Below are positions 36,063 through 45,917 of a DNA stretch of 64,000 bases, piece by piece (the first letter of the stretch is position 1; each line of letters begins with the position of its first letter). Made by a program: the position numbers and the translations under genes. This stretch comes from Fischerella thermalis PCC 7521 (GTDB taxonomy: Bacteria; Cyanobacteriota; Cyanobacteriia; Cyanobacteriales; Nostocaceae): NCBI RefSeq assembly GCF_000317225.1, contig NZ_AJLL01000008.1:1-64000 (forward strand), given 5' to 3'. A model generated the notes under the pieces. The model worked only from the letters and a program-made list of their open reading frames with translations, searched no databases and was not told where the DNA came from.

Positions 36063-36944
36063 ATGGGTATAAATCAAAACTATAAATTAAATTTGATTCA
36101 GTGGTATCCCGGTCACATTGCCAAAGCTGAAAAAAACCTCAAAGAACAACTCAAGCTTGTAGATGTGGTGCTAGAGGTACGGGATGCCCGCATTCCTTTG
36201 TCAACCTTCCATCCCCAGATACCACAATGGATAGGGAATAAAAAACGGTTGTTGGTGTTGAACCGCTTAGATATGATTTCTGAGCAAGTACGCCAGTTGT
36301 GGGCAGACTGGTTTAAACGCCAAGGTGAACAAGTTTTTTTTACCAATGCCCAACAAGGTCAAGGAGTCACGGCGGTATCAAAAGCAACCCAAGCTACTGG
36401 TGTGGAACTCAATCAAAGAAGACGCGATCGCGGTATGTTACCCCGCCCAGTCCGGGCTGTGGTAATTGGTTTTCCTAATGTTGGCAAGTCAGCTTTAATT
36501 AATCGCTTGGTGGGACGGCGAGTAGTGGAGAGTGCAGCGCGTCCTGGGGTGACTCGTCAATTGCGTTGGGTGCGAATTTCCGAAGACTTGGAATTACTGG
36601 ATGCTCCTGGTGTAATTCCTGCTAAGTTAGAAGATCAAGAAGCGGGATTGAAATTGGCTGTTTGTGACGATATTGGTGAAGCAGCTTACGATAATCAATT
36701 AATAGCAGCAGCATTCGTAGATTTAGTGAATGAACTTTATGCGATCGCGCCTGATGTGTTACCAGAGAATCCTTTGCGATCGCGCTATGATCTCGATCCT
36801 ACATCTTCCACAGGCGAATCATACTTGCACAACTTATCAGAATTACGTCATAAAGGTGATGTCGAACGAACTGCACGCCAAATCTTAACTGATTTTCGCA
36901 AGGGATTTTTGGGTACACTTCCCTTGGAACTTCCGCCAAATTGA
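36063..36944 (+). CDS. rbgA: Ribosome biogenesis GTPase (YlqF/RbgA)
   Basis: A 293-residue circularly permuted GTPase that helps mature the large ribosomal subunit. As typical for this family, G4 comes first (LVLNRLDM, an NKxD variant, about residues 60-67), then G1 GFPNVGKSALINRLVG (about 138-153) and G3 DAPGV (about 185). The N-terminus IQWYPGHIAKAEKNL is diagnostic for YlqF. A C-terminal helical domain follows. The start is ATG 36063; the Gly-rich leader before IQWYPGH is short, so this start is likely. It stands alone. Confidence 0.92.
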   Translation: MGINQNYKLNLIQWYPGHIAKAEKNLKEQLKLVDVVLEVRDARIPLSTFHPQIPQWIGNKKRLLVLNRLDMISEQVRQLWADWFKRQGEQVFFTNAQQGQGVTAVSKATQATGVELNQRRRDRGMLPRPVRAVVIGFPNVGKSALINRLVGRRVVESAARPGVTRQLRWVRISEDLELLDAPGVIPAKLEDQEAGLKLAVCDDIGEAAYDNQLIAAAFVDLVNELYAIAPDVLPENPLRSRYDLDPTSSTGESYLHNLSELRHKGDVERTARQILTDFRKGFLGTLPLELPPN

Positions 36945-37017
36945 TGGGAAAGTTGCAAAATTAATTAAAATCACAGCTAAATTTAAGTATGATGTAAAAC
37001 TTTTATCTGTTTAATTA

Positions 37018-37311
37018 CTAAGTTATGTAAAGCACTAATCCAAACGCAGAGATCGCAACCAGTGCAGGAACCACAGCGCTGAATTCAAATTGTCTGGTTT
37101 TGAAAGTTTGTAAACAATGTATGGGAATGACCAGGGGCCAGCAGATAATTGCGATCGCCAACAACACTAAAGATAAAAATTTATCCTCAGGAGAATCGAC
37201 GGGATGGCGCAAATTAAATCTCAACCAGTTAATCAAAAAATAGCAGGTCATCAGTAGGTAACTAATAACCAAAGACAATTGAATCTTGTTCACCTTAAGC
37301 TCTCCTTTCAT
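37018..37311 (-). CDS. Small membrane protein of unknown function
   Basis: A 97-residue protein with three predicted transmembrane helices (about residues 11-29, 45-67 and 75-96) and short loops. No family recognised. The ATG at 37311 lies in a row with AAAGGAGAG that also forms the ribosome binding site for GTG six codons later, so the true start may be GTG 37293. It stands alone and its end is near a HIP1 octamer. Confidence 0.6.
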   Translation of the reverse strand: MKGELKVNKIQLSLVISYLLMTCYFLINWLRFNLRHPVDSPEDKFLSLVLLAIAIICWPLVIPIHCLQTFKTRQFEFSAVVPALVAISAFGLVLYIT

Positions 37312-38163
37312 CTCTCAGATTCAGCAAAAATGAATTTGATTAATTCATGACATACAATTGTTGATATTATGTGTTCAAAAAAATGCTGTTACCTTTATCA
37401 CTTACGCTTCAGCTAAAACTTTTATTCGTAGATAAATGTTAATGGAATCACTCATATAGATAAATCAGTACTTATACCGAATTTTGATTGCTATAGATTG
37501 AATTAGCAATGATACCATACTCATCATAACAAGCATGTTACACATCATATATTCTGTAAATAATTTTTGATTTTTTCCTCATACTGTAGCAACCGATTTG
37601 ATTCCTGAAAACTCCTAAAGACAGGGAACTCTTAAAAAGGGACACTTAACAAGAAACAAGGAATGAACGCCTACTGAGTTTTTTTTCAAAAATTGCATAG
37701 CAGTCTGAGGTTCTCAATACTGCTGTAACAAAAGTGCAATAGTTTCTGTAAGCTGGTAGAAAAGTGTTCTTGCTGCTGTTACATCATCAATAAACTGCCA
37801 CTCTTCATCTCTTGTACATGCCTAATATTTGGGTATAGTGATTGATTTTTTGACTAATAATTTACAAATATTGCATATGAGTTACAGTTAAGTATCTTAA
37901 TAGCATAATATGCGTATCAATTCAATTTGAAGGTAAAGAGATTTGAAAAATATAAAAATTTTCAAGTCAATTACATAGGGCATTATGCAGAAAAACTTGC
38001 TTACTTTAATTCATCAAGGGAAGATACCTGAAAACATAAACATTATATTTAAGCCCCTCTCCGCGTCGGAGAGGTGTAGGGGTGAGGTTCCGTCAAACTC
38101 ACGTATGTTTTAAAAACGAACATCGTGCAAGGCGATGAACACATGTAGATAGTTGATTGATTA
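37312..38163. other. Intergenic region with hairpin repeat
   Basis: About 850 bases, AT-rich, with no gene recognised. Near the right end lie a perfect 8-bp hairpin at 38056-38074 (CCTCTCCG/CGGAGAGG), followed by AGGGGTGAGGTT as at 21185, and a 28-base sequence (38115-38142) shared in opposite orientation with 8378-8406. The hairpin could help end the kinase transcript from the minus strand. Confidence 0.5.
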
Positions 38164-39444
38164 CTATTTCTTCAATGTAAAAAAGAATGTACTACCTACA
38201 CCTAACTCTGATTCCACCCAAACTTCGCCTCCATACATTTCTATAATTTTTTTAACGATAGCAAGTCCGATTCCGGTACTATTTGGGTTTTTATGATCGG
38301 TTAGTTTTTGAAAAATTTTAAATATTCGTTCAAAATGTTGTTTTTCAATCCCAGGGCCGTTATCTGTGATACTTATTTGCCAATATCCATTCTTTTCAGT
38401 ACAAGCAATTGTGATCTTACCTTGTGGCTTGTCTATGAATTTGATGGCGTTACTCAATAAGTTTTGAAATACTTGTTCTATCCGAGTTTTTTCAAATTTA
38501 ATTACAGGTAATTGGTTAGCTATTTCGATTTGGATATTTTCGATTGGTTGGAGTAATTCAATTACTTCTGTGACTACATCATTTAAATTTACTCGTCTGC
38601 TCTCTTCTTTAATACGTCCAACTCGTGAGTATTCTAAGATTGCATCTATTAAATTATGAATTTTGTGGACTCTAAAAATTAACAGATTAATTAATTCTTT
38701 ACCTTCATGATCAAATTTATCTGCATAATCAGCTAATAACCATTCTGATAACGAACTAATTCCTCTGAGCGGTGCTTTTAAATCATGGGATACTATATAG
38801 GCAAAATCGTTTAACTCTTTATTGGTACTTTCTAATTCTTTTACCAACAATGCCATTTTCTCTTGAGACTGCTGACGTTGGGTAACTTCTTGCTGGAGTA
38901 GTTCATTCGTTTTGGCAAGTTCAGCTGTACGTTGTTCAACTAATTCTTCTAAATTTTCTTTATATTCACGTAACTCACGTTCTACGCGCTTGCGTTCGAT
39001 AATTTCGTTTTGTAAAGCGTTATTCGCCGCTTCTAGTTGTGCTGGACTAGGAAGCGCAAGTGCTTGGGGAACTAGAGGTATTAAGGTTAAAGCAGTATAA
39101 AACGAAACTATAGCCGTGACAGCTTTAATGGTACCTGATAACCAATAGTCAGGATGCCATAGCGTCCATACACCCATAATATGAGTAGTGCCACAAGAGA
39201 TAATAAAGGCCCCAAATAAAATAAATAGACTCTTGAATGGCACATCTTGCCTTTTACGGACAAAATAAATTAGTGTCAGTGGAATTGAGAAGTAAGACAG
39301 AGCAATAAGCGAATCTGTTAAGATATGCAGCCATACTAACTCCAGCTTCCATAGATAACAATGACCGTGGGGTATAAAATTCCCACTGTAAAAAAAAACT
39401 ACTAATAAATTCCACTGTATTATCTCCGGTACATTTGAGTTCAT
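38164..39444 (-). CDS. Histidine kinase with plant-type ethylene-binding domain
   Basis: A 426-residue membrane sensor kinase. Three N-terminal helices (about residues 35-130) match the ethylene-binding domain of plant ETR1: Asp44, Tyr51, Ile81, Cys84 and His88 fall at the same spacings as ETR1 Asp25, Tyr32, Ile62, Cys65 and His69, and the context (ALSYFSIPLTLIYFV, GAFIISCGTTHIMGVWTL) is nearly the same. Cys and His are the Cu(I) ligands. A coiled coil follows, then a complete kinase: H-box SHDLKAPLR (His220), N-box NLLSNAIKF, G1 DNGPGI and G2 GIGLAIVKK. No PAS or GAF domain is present, unlike some cyanobacterial relatives. The start is ATG 39444. No response regulator is adjacent. Confidence 0.9.
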   Translation of the reverse strand: MNSNVPEIIQWNLLVVFFYSGNFIPHGHCYLWKLELVWLHILTDSLIALSYFSIPLTLIYFVRKRQDVPFKSLFILFGAFIISCGTTHIMGVWTLWHPDYWLSGTIKAVTAIVSFYTALTLIPLVPQALALPSPAQLEAANNALQNEIIERKRVERELREYKENLEELVEQRTAELAKTNELLQQEVTQRQQSQEKMALLVKELESTNKELNDFAYIVSHDLKAPLRGISSLSEWLLADYADKFDHEGKELINLLIFRVHKIHNLIDAILEYSRVGRIKEESRRVNLNDVVTEVIELLQPIENIQIEIANQLPVIKFEKTRIEQVFQNLLSNAIKFIDKPQGKITIACTEKNGYWQISITDNGPGIEKQHFERIFKIFQKLTDHKNPNSTGIGLAIVKKIIEMYGGEVWVESELGVGSTFFFTLKK

Positions 39445-39548
39445 GCACCATATAAAAAGTGATAGTTCGTCTATTTTAAGGAATATTTTTTGTCAAAATA
39501 AACAAGTTAGCGTGAAAAAATATATTTCGCGTGATGATTGTTAATGTT

Positions 39549-39577
39549 GTACCAGACGTGCCATGGCACATCTGTAC
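39549..39577. repeat. Imperfect palindrome (AGACGTGCCATGGCAC family)
   Basis: GTGCCATGGCAC (39558-39569) is a perfect 12-bp palindrome within a longer imperfect dyad running GTAC...GTAC. It belongs to the same dispersed family as the alaS palindrome. It lies in the divergent spacer between the kinase and the helicase gene. Confidence 0.7.
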
Positions 39578-39666
39578 ATTGGTTAGTGGTTGGTTGTTAT
39601 TAGTAGTTAACAACCCTTGACCCTTAACCTATTAACTAATTACTATTGATTATTGACACTTGACTA

Positions 39667-42003
39667 ATGACTATTGACTTTCTCAGTCACCTCAACCCCA
39701 GTCAGCGCCGCGCTGTTGAACACTTTTGTGGCCCTTTGCTAGTTGTTGCTGGTGCAGGTTCCGGCAAAACACGAGCGCTTACTTATCGCATTGCTAATCT
39801 GATTTTGCAACATCGTGTCGATCCTGAAAATATCCTGGCAGTGACTTTCACCAACAAAGCTGCACGGGAAATGAAAGAACGTATTCAAAAATTATTTGCC
39901 GAACAATTGGCGATCGCAGAATTTGGTGAGCGTTTTGACTTACTGCCAGAATACGATCAAGTCAGATTAAAATCCCGAGTTTGGCGTTCTTATATCAAAG
40001 AATTGTGGTGTGGGACTTTCCACAGTTTGTTTTCTCGGATTCTCCGCTTTGATATCGAAAAATACCAAGATGAAAAAGGACGTCGTTGGAATCGTAATTT
40101 TTCTATTTTTGATGAATCTGACGCCCAAAGTCTGGTGAAAGAAATCGTCACTAAGCAGTTAAACTTAGACGATAAAAAATTTGAACCACGTTCGGTACGC
40201 TACGCCATTAGCAACGCCAAAAACAAAGGTTTATCACCCCAGGATTATGAGAGGGAACAACCAAATTACCGAGGAAGAGTGATCGCGGAAGTTTATAGTA
40301 AATATCAAGATAGGCTGGCAGAAAATAATGCCTTAGATTTTGATGATTTAATTCTCGTACCTGTAAAATTGTTTCAGCAAAACGAGCAGGTATTGGGTTA
40401 TTGGTATCACAAGTTTCGCCATATTTTAGTAGATGAGTATCAAGATACTAATCGGACTCAATATGATTTGATTCGGTTATTGGTGACCCATGGTGAAACA
40501 AATAAGAATAATTGGGATTGGCGCGATCGCTCGGTTTTTGTTGTTGGTGACGCTGACCAATCAATCTATTCTTTTCGGATGGCTGACTTTACTATTTTGC
40601 TTGAGTTTCAGCAAGACTTTGGTGATGGTTTGCCGGATGAAGATACCAGGACAATGGTAAAACTAGAAGAAAATTATCGCTCCTGTGAAAATATTCTCCA
40701 AGCTGCCAACCAATTAATTGAAAATAATACCCAACGCATTGATAAAGTTCTCCGCGCTACCAGAGGTGCAGGTGAACAGATTTATTTTTTCAAAGCTGAT
40801 GATGAAATTGCGGAAGCCGAATTTGTGATCAATCAAATTCGCAATTTAGAAAGAGAAAACCCGGAATTAAACTGGGGAAGTTTTGCTATACTTTATCGCA
40901 CCAACGCCCAATCTCGCCCCTTTGAGGATCTTTTAGTCCGCGCCCAAATTCCCTACACCGTTGTCGGTGGGTTAAAATTTTATGACCGCAAAGAAATTAA
41001 AGATGTACTCGCCTATTTAAGAGTGATCGCTAACCCCGCGGATACAGTCAGTTTATTACGGGTAATCAACACTCCGCGCCGGGGAATCGGTAAAGCGACA
41101 ATTGACAACTTAGTTGGTGCTGCTCAAGAATTAGGCACGACTTTGTGGGAAATACTGAGCGACGAAACATCAGTTAATACCTTATCTGGGCGTTCTGCCA
41201 AGTCTGTAAATAACTTCGCAGCCATGATTAGCCGTTGGCAAGCAGAATTAGCAACCGTGCCAGCTTCCCAGATTTTACAAGGTATATTAGAAGACTCTGG
41301 ATATGTGCAAGACTTAATGAGCCAGGGAACAGATGAAGCAGAAGACAGAGTCCAAAACGTCCAGGAATTGTTTAACGCCGTACGCCAATTTGAAGAGGAA
41401 AACGAAGAGGTTTCTTTGGGAGATTTCCTTGCTAGTGCTGCTCTGAGTTCCGATTTAGATAATCTCAAAGAAGGACAAGCAGCTGTTTCCCTGATGACTC
41501 TCCACGCTTCTAAGGGGTTAGAGTTTCCTGTGGTGTATATGGTGGGGTTAGAACAGGGACTATTTCCTAACTATCGTTCCATGAACGATCCCTCAGCTTT
41601 AGAAGAAGAACGCCGTTTGTGTTATGTGGGGATTACTCGCGCCCAAGAAAGGTTATTTCTCTCCCACGCCCGGGAACGCCGCCTTTATGGAAATCGGGAA
41701 CCCGCAGTGCGATCGCAATTCCTCGACGAATTACCAGAAGAATTATTAGTTACCCATCGTCCGGGTAGAGTTGCTTACAGCAAAACTGCCAACGGTAGCG
41801 TTCCACAACGCGCAACAAAAGCCAGACAAAGCGTTGAGGAAAAATGGCAAGTAGGCGATCGTGTCTTGCACAAAATCTTTGGCGAAGGTGAAATTACACA
41901 CGTCTTTGGTTCTGGGAGAAAAATTTCTGTAGCGATTAAGTTTGATCAACTTGGTCAAAAAATTGTTGATCCTCAAGTTGCACAGTTACAACGGGTGGAT
42001 TAG
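39667..42003 (+). CDS. UvrD/PcrA-type superfamily 1 DNA helicase
   Basis: A 778-residue 3'-to-5' DNA helicase of repair and replication restart. All SF1A motifs are present: LNPSQRRAV (Q-motif), Walker A AGAGSGKTRAL (about residues 29-39), LVDEYQDTN, VVGDADQSIYSFR, the LEENYRS motif, LMTLHASKGLEF and VGITRAQERLFLSHA. The C-terminal extension ends in a short beta domain (VGDRVLHKIFGEGEI) typical of PcrA, which contacts RNA polymerase in UvrD/PcrA. The start is ATG 39667. The gene stands alone. PcrA and UvrD cannot be separated by eye, so no symbol is given. Confidence 0.93.
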   Translation: MTIDFLSHLNPSQRRAVEHFCGPLLVVAGAGSGKTRALTYRIANLILQHRVDPENILAVTFTNKAAREMKERIQKLFAEQLAIAEFGERFDLLPEYDQVRLKSRVWRSYIKELWCGTFHSLFSRILRFDIEKYQDEKGRRWNRNFSIFDESDAQSLVKEIVTKQLNLDDKKFEPRSVRYAISNAKNKGLSPQDYEREQPNYRGRVIAEVYSKYQDRLAENNALDFDDLILVPVKLFQQNEQVLGYWYHKFRHILVDEYQDTNRTQYDLIRLLVTHGETNKNNWDWRDRSVFVVGDADQSIYSFRMADFTILLEFQQDFGDGLPDEDTRTMVKLEENYRSCENILQAANQLIENNTQRIDKVLRATRGAGEQIYFFKADDEIAEAEFVINQIRNLERENPELNWGSFAILYRTNAQSRPFEDLLVRAQIPYTVVGGLKFYDRKEIKDVLAYLRVIANPADTVSLLRVINTPRRGIGKATIDNLVGAAQELGTTLWEILSDETSVNTLSGRSAKSVNNFAAMISRWQAELATVPASQILQGILEDSGYVQDLMSQGTDEAEDRVQNVQELFNAVRQFEEENEEVSLGDFLASAALSSDLDNLKEGQAAVSLMTLHASKGLEFPVVYMVGLEQGLFPNYRSMNDPSALEEERRLCYVGITRAQERLFLSHARERRLYGNREPAVRSQFLDELPEELLVTHRPGRVAYSKTANGSVPQRATKARQSVEEKWQVGDRVLHKIFGEGEITHVFGSGRKISVAIKFDQLGQKIVDPQVAQLQRVD

Positions 42004-42844
42004 GGGAGTGCGAGGATGCAATATGGAAAAACTAACTCCAGTAATTCTAGTTTTATGACGTTTCTGGTCGTACACCACACAAGCGTTTAAAGTCTTCTGG
42101 TTTCAAGCTTTTTACTGGTTCGTATGTCATCAATACTACCCAACTCTATCCTACTTGTTCCATGCATCTAGGACTTTTGCAAGAGGTCTAATTGTAATAG
42201 CGAATGGTTTTAATCGGAACTCCGCTGAGAGATGTTACCTGACCAATCAACAGCATGTTCTTTCTAGGTTTAATACACTTTAATTACTGCATGTGTATAA
42301 ATCTGTATAAATCTATATGTCATATTTACATTTATTGTGGTTTTTTTGTATCGATATATGGAATTCAATAAATGATGCGACTGTTAAAGTAGTGAGAAAA
42401 TTCATCGACAAAATACCTTGCAGAAAAAGAAGTGGCAGAGCCACTTCTAAGTAATTCCCAGGTAGAACCTGAAAAACAGTATAACGGGCATAATAAATAT
42501 AAATAGTATAAAGTAACACTTATTAACTTATATGTTAGTTTTTGTTACTTAGGTGAATATCAAAAATAAAATAAAACATAATATGATGTAACTATTTTCT
42601 GGTTAAATTTTAAGCAATGCAAATAAAGAGCAGAGATTTCCCCTCGTCAGGAGCTAGCTTGACACACCTGAAATTCGACATTAGTGCATGACTAAATTTT
42701 AGTCTTTTGATTGATTTTCTAAACATCAACTAGTAGTTAAAAAAAGCTTATAAATTGGCTGTATTGATACTAAAATTGGATTTTTATGTAAACTTTAAGG
42801 GATAAGTATATTTCGCTATAAATTTATGCAATATTGTCCTTAGA
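42004..42844. other. Intergenic region with one perfect hairpin
   Basis: About 840 bases, mostly AT-rich. The single clear structure is a perfect 9-bp hairpin at 42428-42448 (AGAAGTGGC, loop AGA, GCCACTTCT), not followed by a T-run. Short reading frames here have no family features. No RNA gene recognised. Confidence 0.5.
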
Positions 42845-43621
42845 TTATTTTCTTGAAGGAGAGGTAAACTCCTTCTCATAATTAGGGTCATGAGTGCCAA
42901 GCAGCTTATCCCAAAACGTGAAGTATAGCCCGTAGTGTACTTTATACTTACGGTGATGTATTGAGTGATGGGTCGAACCAATAAACCACTTGCCAAACCA
43001 TTGGCGAAAAAACCATGAGGGAAATAGCTCAAATCCGAGATGAGTTAATACAGCCCATATAGTCATTGTCATCAGCACAGCAATCAAAGTGATGAAATGA
43101 AGTGGAATCAGGAAGACAATCCCTACAAAGAAAAGACCTTGTAAAACCGCTTCTGGCAAGTCGAAAGCAAAGGAAGTCCAAGGTGTTGGATGTCCTGAAC
43201 GATGATGACCATAGTGCAGCCACTTAAAAAGCAAAGGGTTGTGAAACGCTCGATGGATAAAGTAAAAGTATGTATCCTGGAGGATAAGTACTGCAACAAA
43301 GCTAACCCCTAAATACCACAGTCCATACTGGCTTACACAAGTGTACAAGAGTGTTACGCCCGAATCGTATGCTGAGAGAATAAGCGCGGCGCAAAGTCCA
43401 AAAAATACCGCAGAGAGAACCGAGAGTTCGACATCCTGTCGAATTGATTTCCACTGGGCAAGTTTCACATTTAGCCCCCGCTTTACCAAAGCCTTTCCCA
43501 TCAGTGAATAGAAGAAGCAGTATGTTCCCCCTGCAATGAGAAAGTATCGGACTAGAATAATCCCGAAAAATGCCAACCAATATAACCCTAACTTCTCTAA
43601 AATCAACAACAAAGTTTGCAC
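42845..43621 (-). CDS. Fatty acid hydroxylase superfamily (sterol desaturase-like) membrane enzyme
   Basis: A 258-residue integral membrane di-iron enzyme of the FA_hydroxylase superfamily, which oxidises lipid or carotenoid-like substrates. The His clusters are visible: FIHRAFHN (about residues 120-127), HYGHHRSGHPTPW (about 136-148) and STHHSIHHRKYKVHYG (about 215-230). Four to five hydrophobic segments surround them. The start is GTG 43621 (MQTLLLILEKLG), the only start giving the complete first helix. The substrate cannot be inferred. It stands alone, with long spacers on both sides. Confidence 0.85.
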   Translation of the reverse strand: MQTLLLILEKLGLYWLAFFGIILVRYFLIAGGTYCFFYSLMGKALVKRGLNVKLAQWKSIRQDVELSVLSAVFFGLCAALILSAYDSGVTLLYTCVSQYGLWYLGVSFVAVLILQDTYFYFIHRAFHNPLLFKWLHYGHHRSGHPTPWTSFAFDLPEAVLQGLFFVGIVFLIPLHFITLIAVLMTMTIWAVLTHLGFELFPSWFFRQWFGKWFIGSTHHSIHHRKYKVHYGLYFTFWDKLLGTHDPNYEKEFTSPSRK

Positions 43622-44258
43622 TCAATTCAGTTAATTTACAGATTGAAGCGTAACATTTTTAATGATTCCTAACTTCTATCGCAAGCAGTGTTAATTTGAC
43701 ACTTCCAATCCACCGGTGAAACTAGATGGGGTGCTTACTTCACAGGAAGACCTCAACAACCCGACGTATTGAGATGGTTAAATCTATGCCAATGTGATGT
43801 AAATTATATTTAAATTTTTCTAGATTATTGCAATTTATTTCCAAACAATTATAATCGTGAATAGTTAAGAAATATAATGTTACAGTTCCATCAAAAGAGT
43901 AATTTTACTCACTGGTCATAAATATTCTTACCTTATCCAAGCCTAGCCTATAGTTTGGCAATATCTTGTGAGTAGGGAGACTATGGTTAAAAAGAAATTA
44001 ATAGCACTCGAGCACTTAAATATTGTTTTGTATGCTTAATATGCCGTAATGTTTAACTATTCCTAGCCATAGACGCTTGAGTCATTAGATAGAATATCAT
44101 ATTTTACTTTTTATTTCGATAGATTGAAAAATCTATCATCCTCCTGGCTGTTACTCAACCTTGATCGTCATCGTATCGTTCAGGTTATAACCACCGAGAC
44201 AGGTGGACTGAATCTTTACTTGTCCAACTTAACACAACTAAATTAATATTTTCCTCTA
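43622..44258. other. Divergent intergenic region
   Basis: About 640 bases between the hydroxylase and the MFS gene, AT-rich, no gene or RNA recognised. Both promoters must lie here. Confidence 0.45.
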
Positions 44259-45728
44259 GTGAAGACTCTATCTACCTCTACTGAAGAAGTACTAGAACAC
44301 CTGCCTCATATAGAACTACTACAACCCCTAACAGTATCAGACCCGATACTCAAGCCAGACTCACCGCCGAAAATTTCTAAGCAAGCCACTCGAACTAGCC
44401 TGAAGGCATCAACCCTAGATGGAGTGTTTGCTACCATTTTTTCCAATATTACTGGCGGTGTATTACTGGTGAACTTTTTACTCCAGCTGGGTGCTAGTCC
44501 AGTAGAAATTGGCTTGCTATCTTCAATTCCCCTGCTGGTAAATTTTTTGCAACCAGTGGGAGCTTATCTTGCCGATCGCACTTCTAGCCGCCATTGGTAT
44601 ACTCTGGCGATTTTCGGTTCTTCTAGGCTACTTTGGTTGATTTTAGTGGCGGGTATTGCCTGGTTCTCCTGTTCTAATACCGCACCCCACCAATTAGTAA
44701 TCTGGACACTGGGAATAATTCTAGTCACCAATGTTTTAGGAGCCTTGGGCGGTTGCGCCTGGTTCAGCTGGATGGCTGCTTTAGTTCCTCCTCGCTTGCG
44801 AGGGCGTTATTTTGGTTTTCGCAATAGTGCTGCTAGCTTAGCTAATCTCTTGTCTGTGCCATTACTCGGATTTGCTGTCTCGGTCTGGCCTGGTGGCACA
44901 ATCCAAGGTTATGGCATACTTTTGTTGCTGGGAGTGGTTATTGGTCTAGTCAGTTTGGCGTGTCAGTTTTGGATGGTAGATGTCAATCCACAAAATTTCC
45001 ACTCTGGCGAAGCCTTATCCCAACAGGAGAAAATTTTTAGCAGTGAGCAACCAAAGGCGTTTAGTTTCCTTAAAGACCTCAATTTCTTGAAATTTTTGCT
45101 CTATTTTGGCCTGTGGACATTCGCAATGAACCTCAGCGCCCCGTTTTTTAACCTTTACATGCTGAAAAACTTAGGCTTAAACCTAAGTACAGTCACAATT
45201 TACACCAGTTTGATAGCTGGAGCTAACTTAGTTATGTTAGTACTCTGGGGCAAGCTGGCGGATAGAGTAGGAAATCGTCCAGTGTTATTGTTAGTTGGCA
45301 TTTTAATAGCATTAACACCCTTATTCTGGTTGGCTGCTGGCAATAACTCAGTTTCTGTGTGGCTATGGCTACCGCTTATCCACTTGGTAACTGGCGGTTT
45401 TGGAGCAGCGATCGAGTTATGCAACAGTAATATTCAGATGGAAATGGCACCCTTGGATCGTCCTTCTCAGTATTTTGCGATCGCAGCAGCTGTTACTGGT
45501 GTTACTGGTGGTTTAGGTTCGACAGTTGGCGGTTTCCTAGCCCAGCTAGATATTATCGGTGGCTTACCTGGATTATTTGCCCTTTCAACTACTGTGCGAT
45601 TAGTGGCGCTATTACCTCTGGTATTTGTACAAGAACCACGCAGCAAGCCAATTGTTCATGTGATGGGAAAAATCCTGCCCTTTAAGGCAAAACTAGCGTT
45701 AGTTTCAGCAGAGAAAATGGCGGCTTAA
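44259..45728 (+). CDS. Major facilitator superfamily transporter
   Basis: A 489-residue MFS-type permease of the inner membrane. After a 55-residue hydrophilic N-terminus, about twelve hydrophobic segments follow. The loop between helices 2 and 3 reads GAYLADRTSSRHW, and its counterpart in the second half, LWGKLADRVGNRP, is the classical MFS motif A. The long N-terminus is odd for the family, and the true start might be later; GTG 44259 is the annotated choice and MKTLSTSTEE follows it. The substrate is unknown; no neighbour gives a hint. A strong terminator follows. Confidence 0.85.
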   Translation: MKTLSTSTEEVLEHLPHIELLQPLTVSDPILKPDSPPKISKQATRTSLKASTLDGVFATIFSNITGGVLLVNFLLQLGASPVEIGLLSSIPLLVNFLQPVGAYLADRTSSRHWYTLAIFGSSRLLWLILVAGIAWFSCSNTAPHQLVIWTLGIILVTNVLGALGGCAWFSWMAALVPPRLRGRYFGFRNSAASLANLLSVPLLGFAVSVWPGGTIQGYGILLLLGVVIGLVSLACQFWMVDVNPQNFHSGEALSQQEKIFSSEQPKAFSFLKDLNFLKFLLYFGLWTFAMNLSAPFFNLYMLKNLGLNLSTVTIYTSLIAGANLVMLVLWGKLADRVGNRPVLLLVGILIALTPLFWLAAGNNSVSVWLWLPLIHLVTGGFGAAIELCNSNIQMEMAPLDRPSQYFAIAAAVTGVTGGLGSTVGGFLAQLDIIGGLPGLFALSTTVRLVALLPLVFVQEPRSKPIVHVMGKILPFKAKLALVSAEKMAA

Positions 45729-45750
45729 CACAAGGGTTAGTACACAACAA

Positions 45751-45777
45751 AAATCCTTCCTTCAAGAGGAAGGATTT
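45751..45777 (+). terminator. Rho-independent terminator of the MFS gene
   Basis: AAATCCTTCCT and AGGAAGGATTT form a perfect 11-bp stem with loop TCAAG, followed by CATTTTTT; it lies 23 bases behind the MFS stop codon. The upstream A-run would let it also work for the minus strand. Confidence 0.85.
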
Positions 45778-45917
45778 CATTTTTTGATGCAGCATGGTGC
45801 ATTTCATGTCCGCTTGAGGACTTATATTATCCGTTGGGGTTGGTAATTGGTAATGGGTAATGGGTAATTGTAATTAAGATACTGATAATTTTTCAATGCC
45901 AATCTCTAACTAGCAAC

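Noticed and set aside
42313-42519. 68-codon minus-strand frame
   Set aside because: AT-rich, crosses a perfect hairpin and has no family features.
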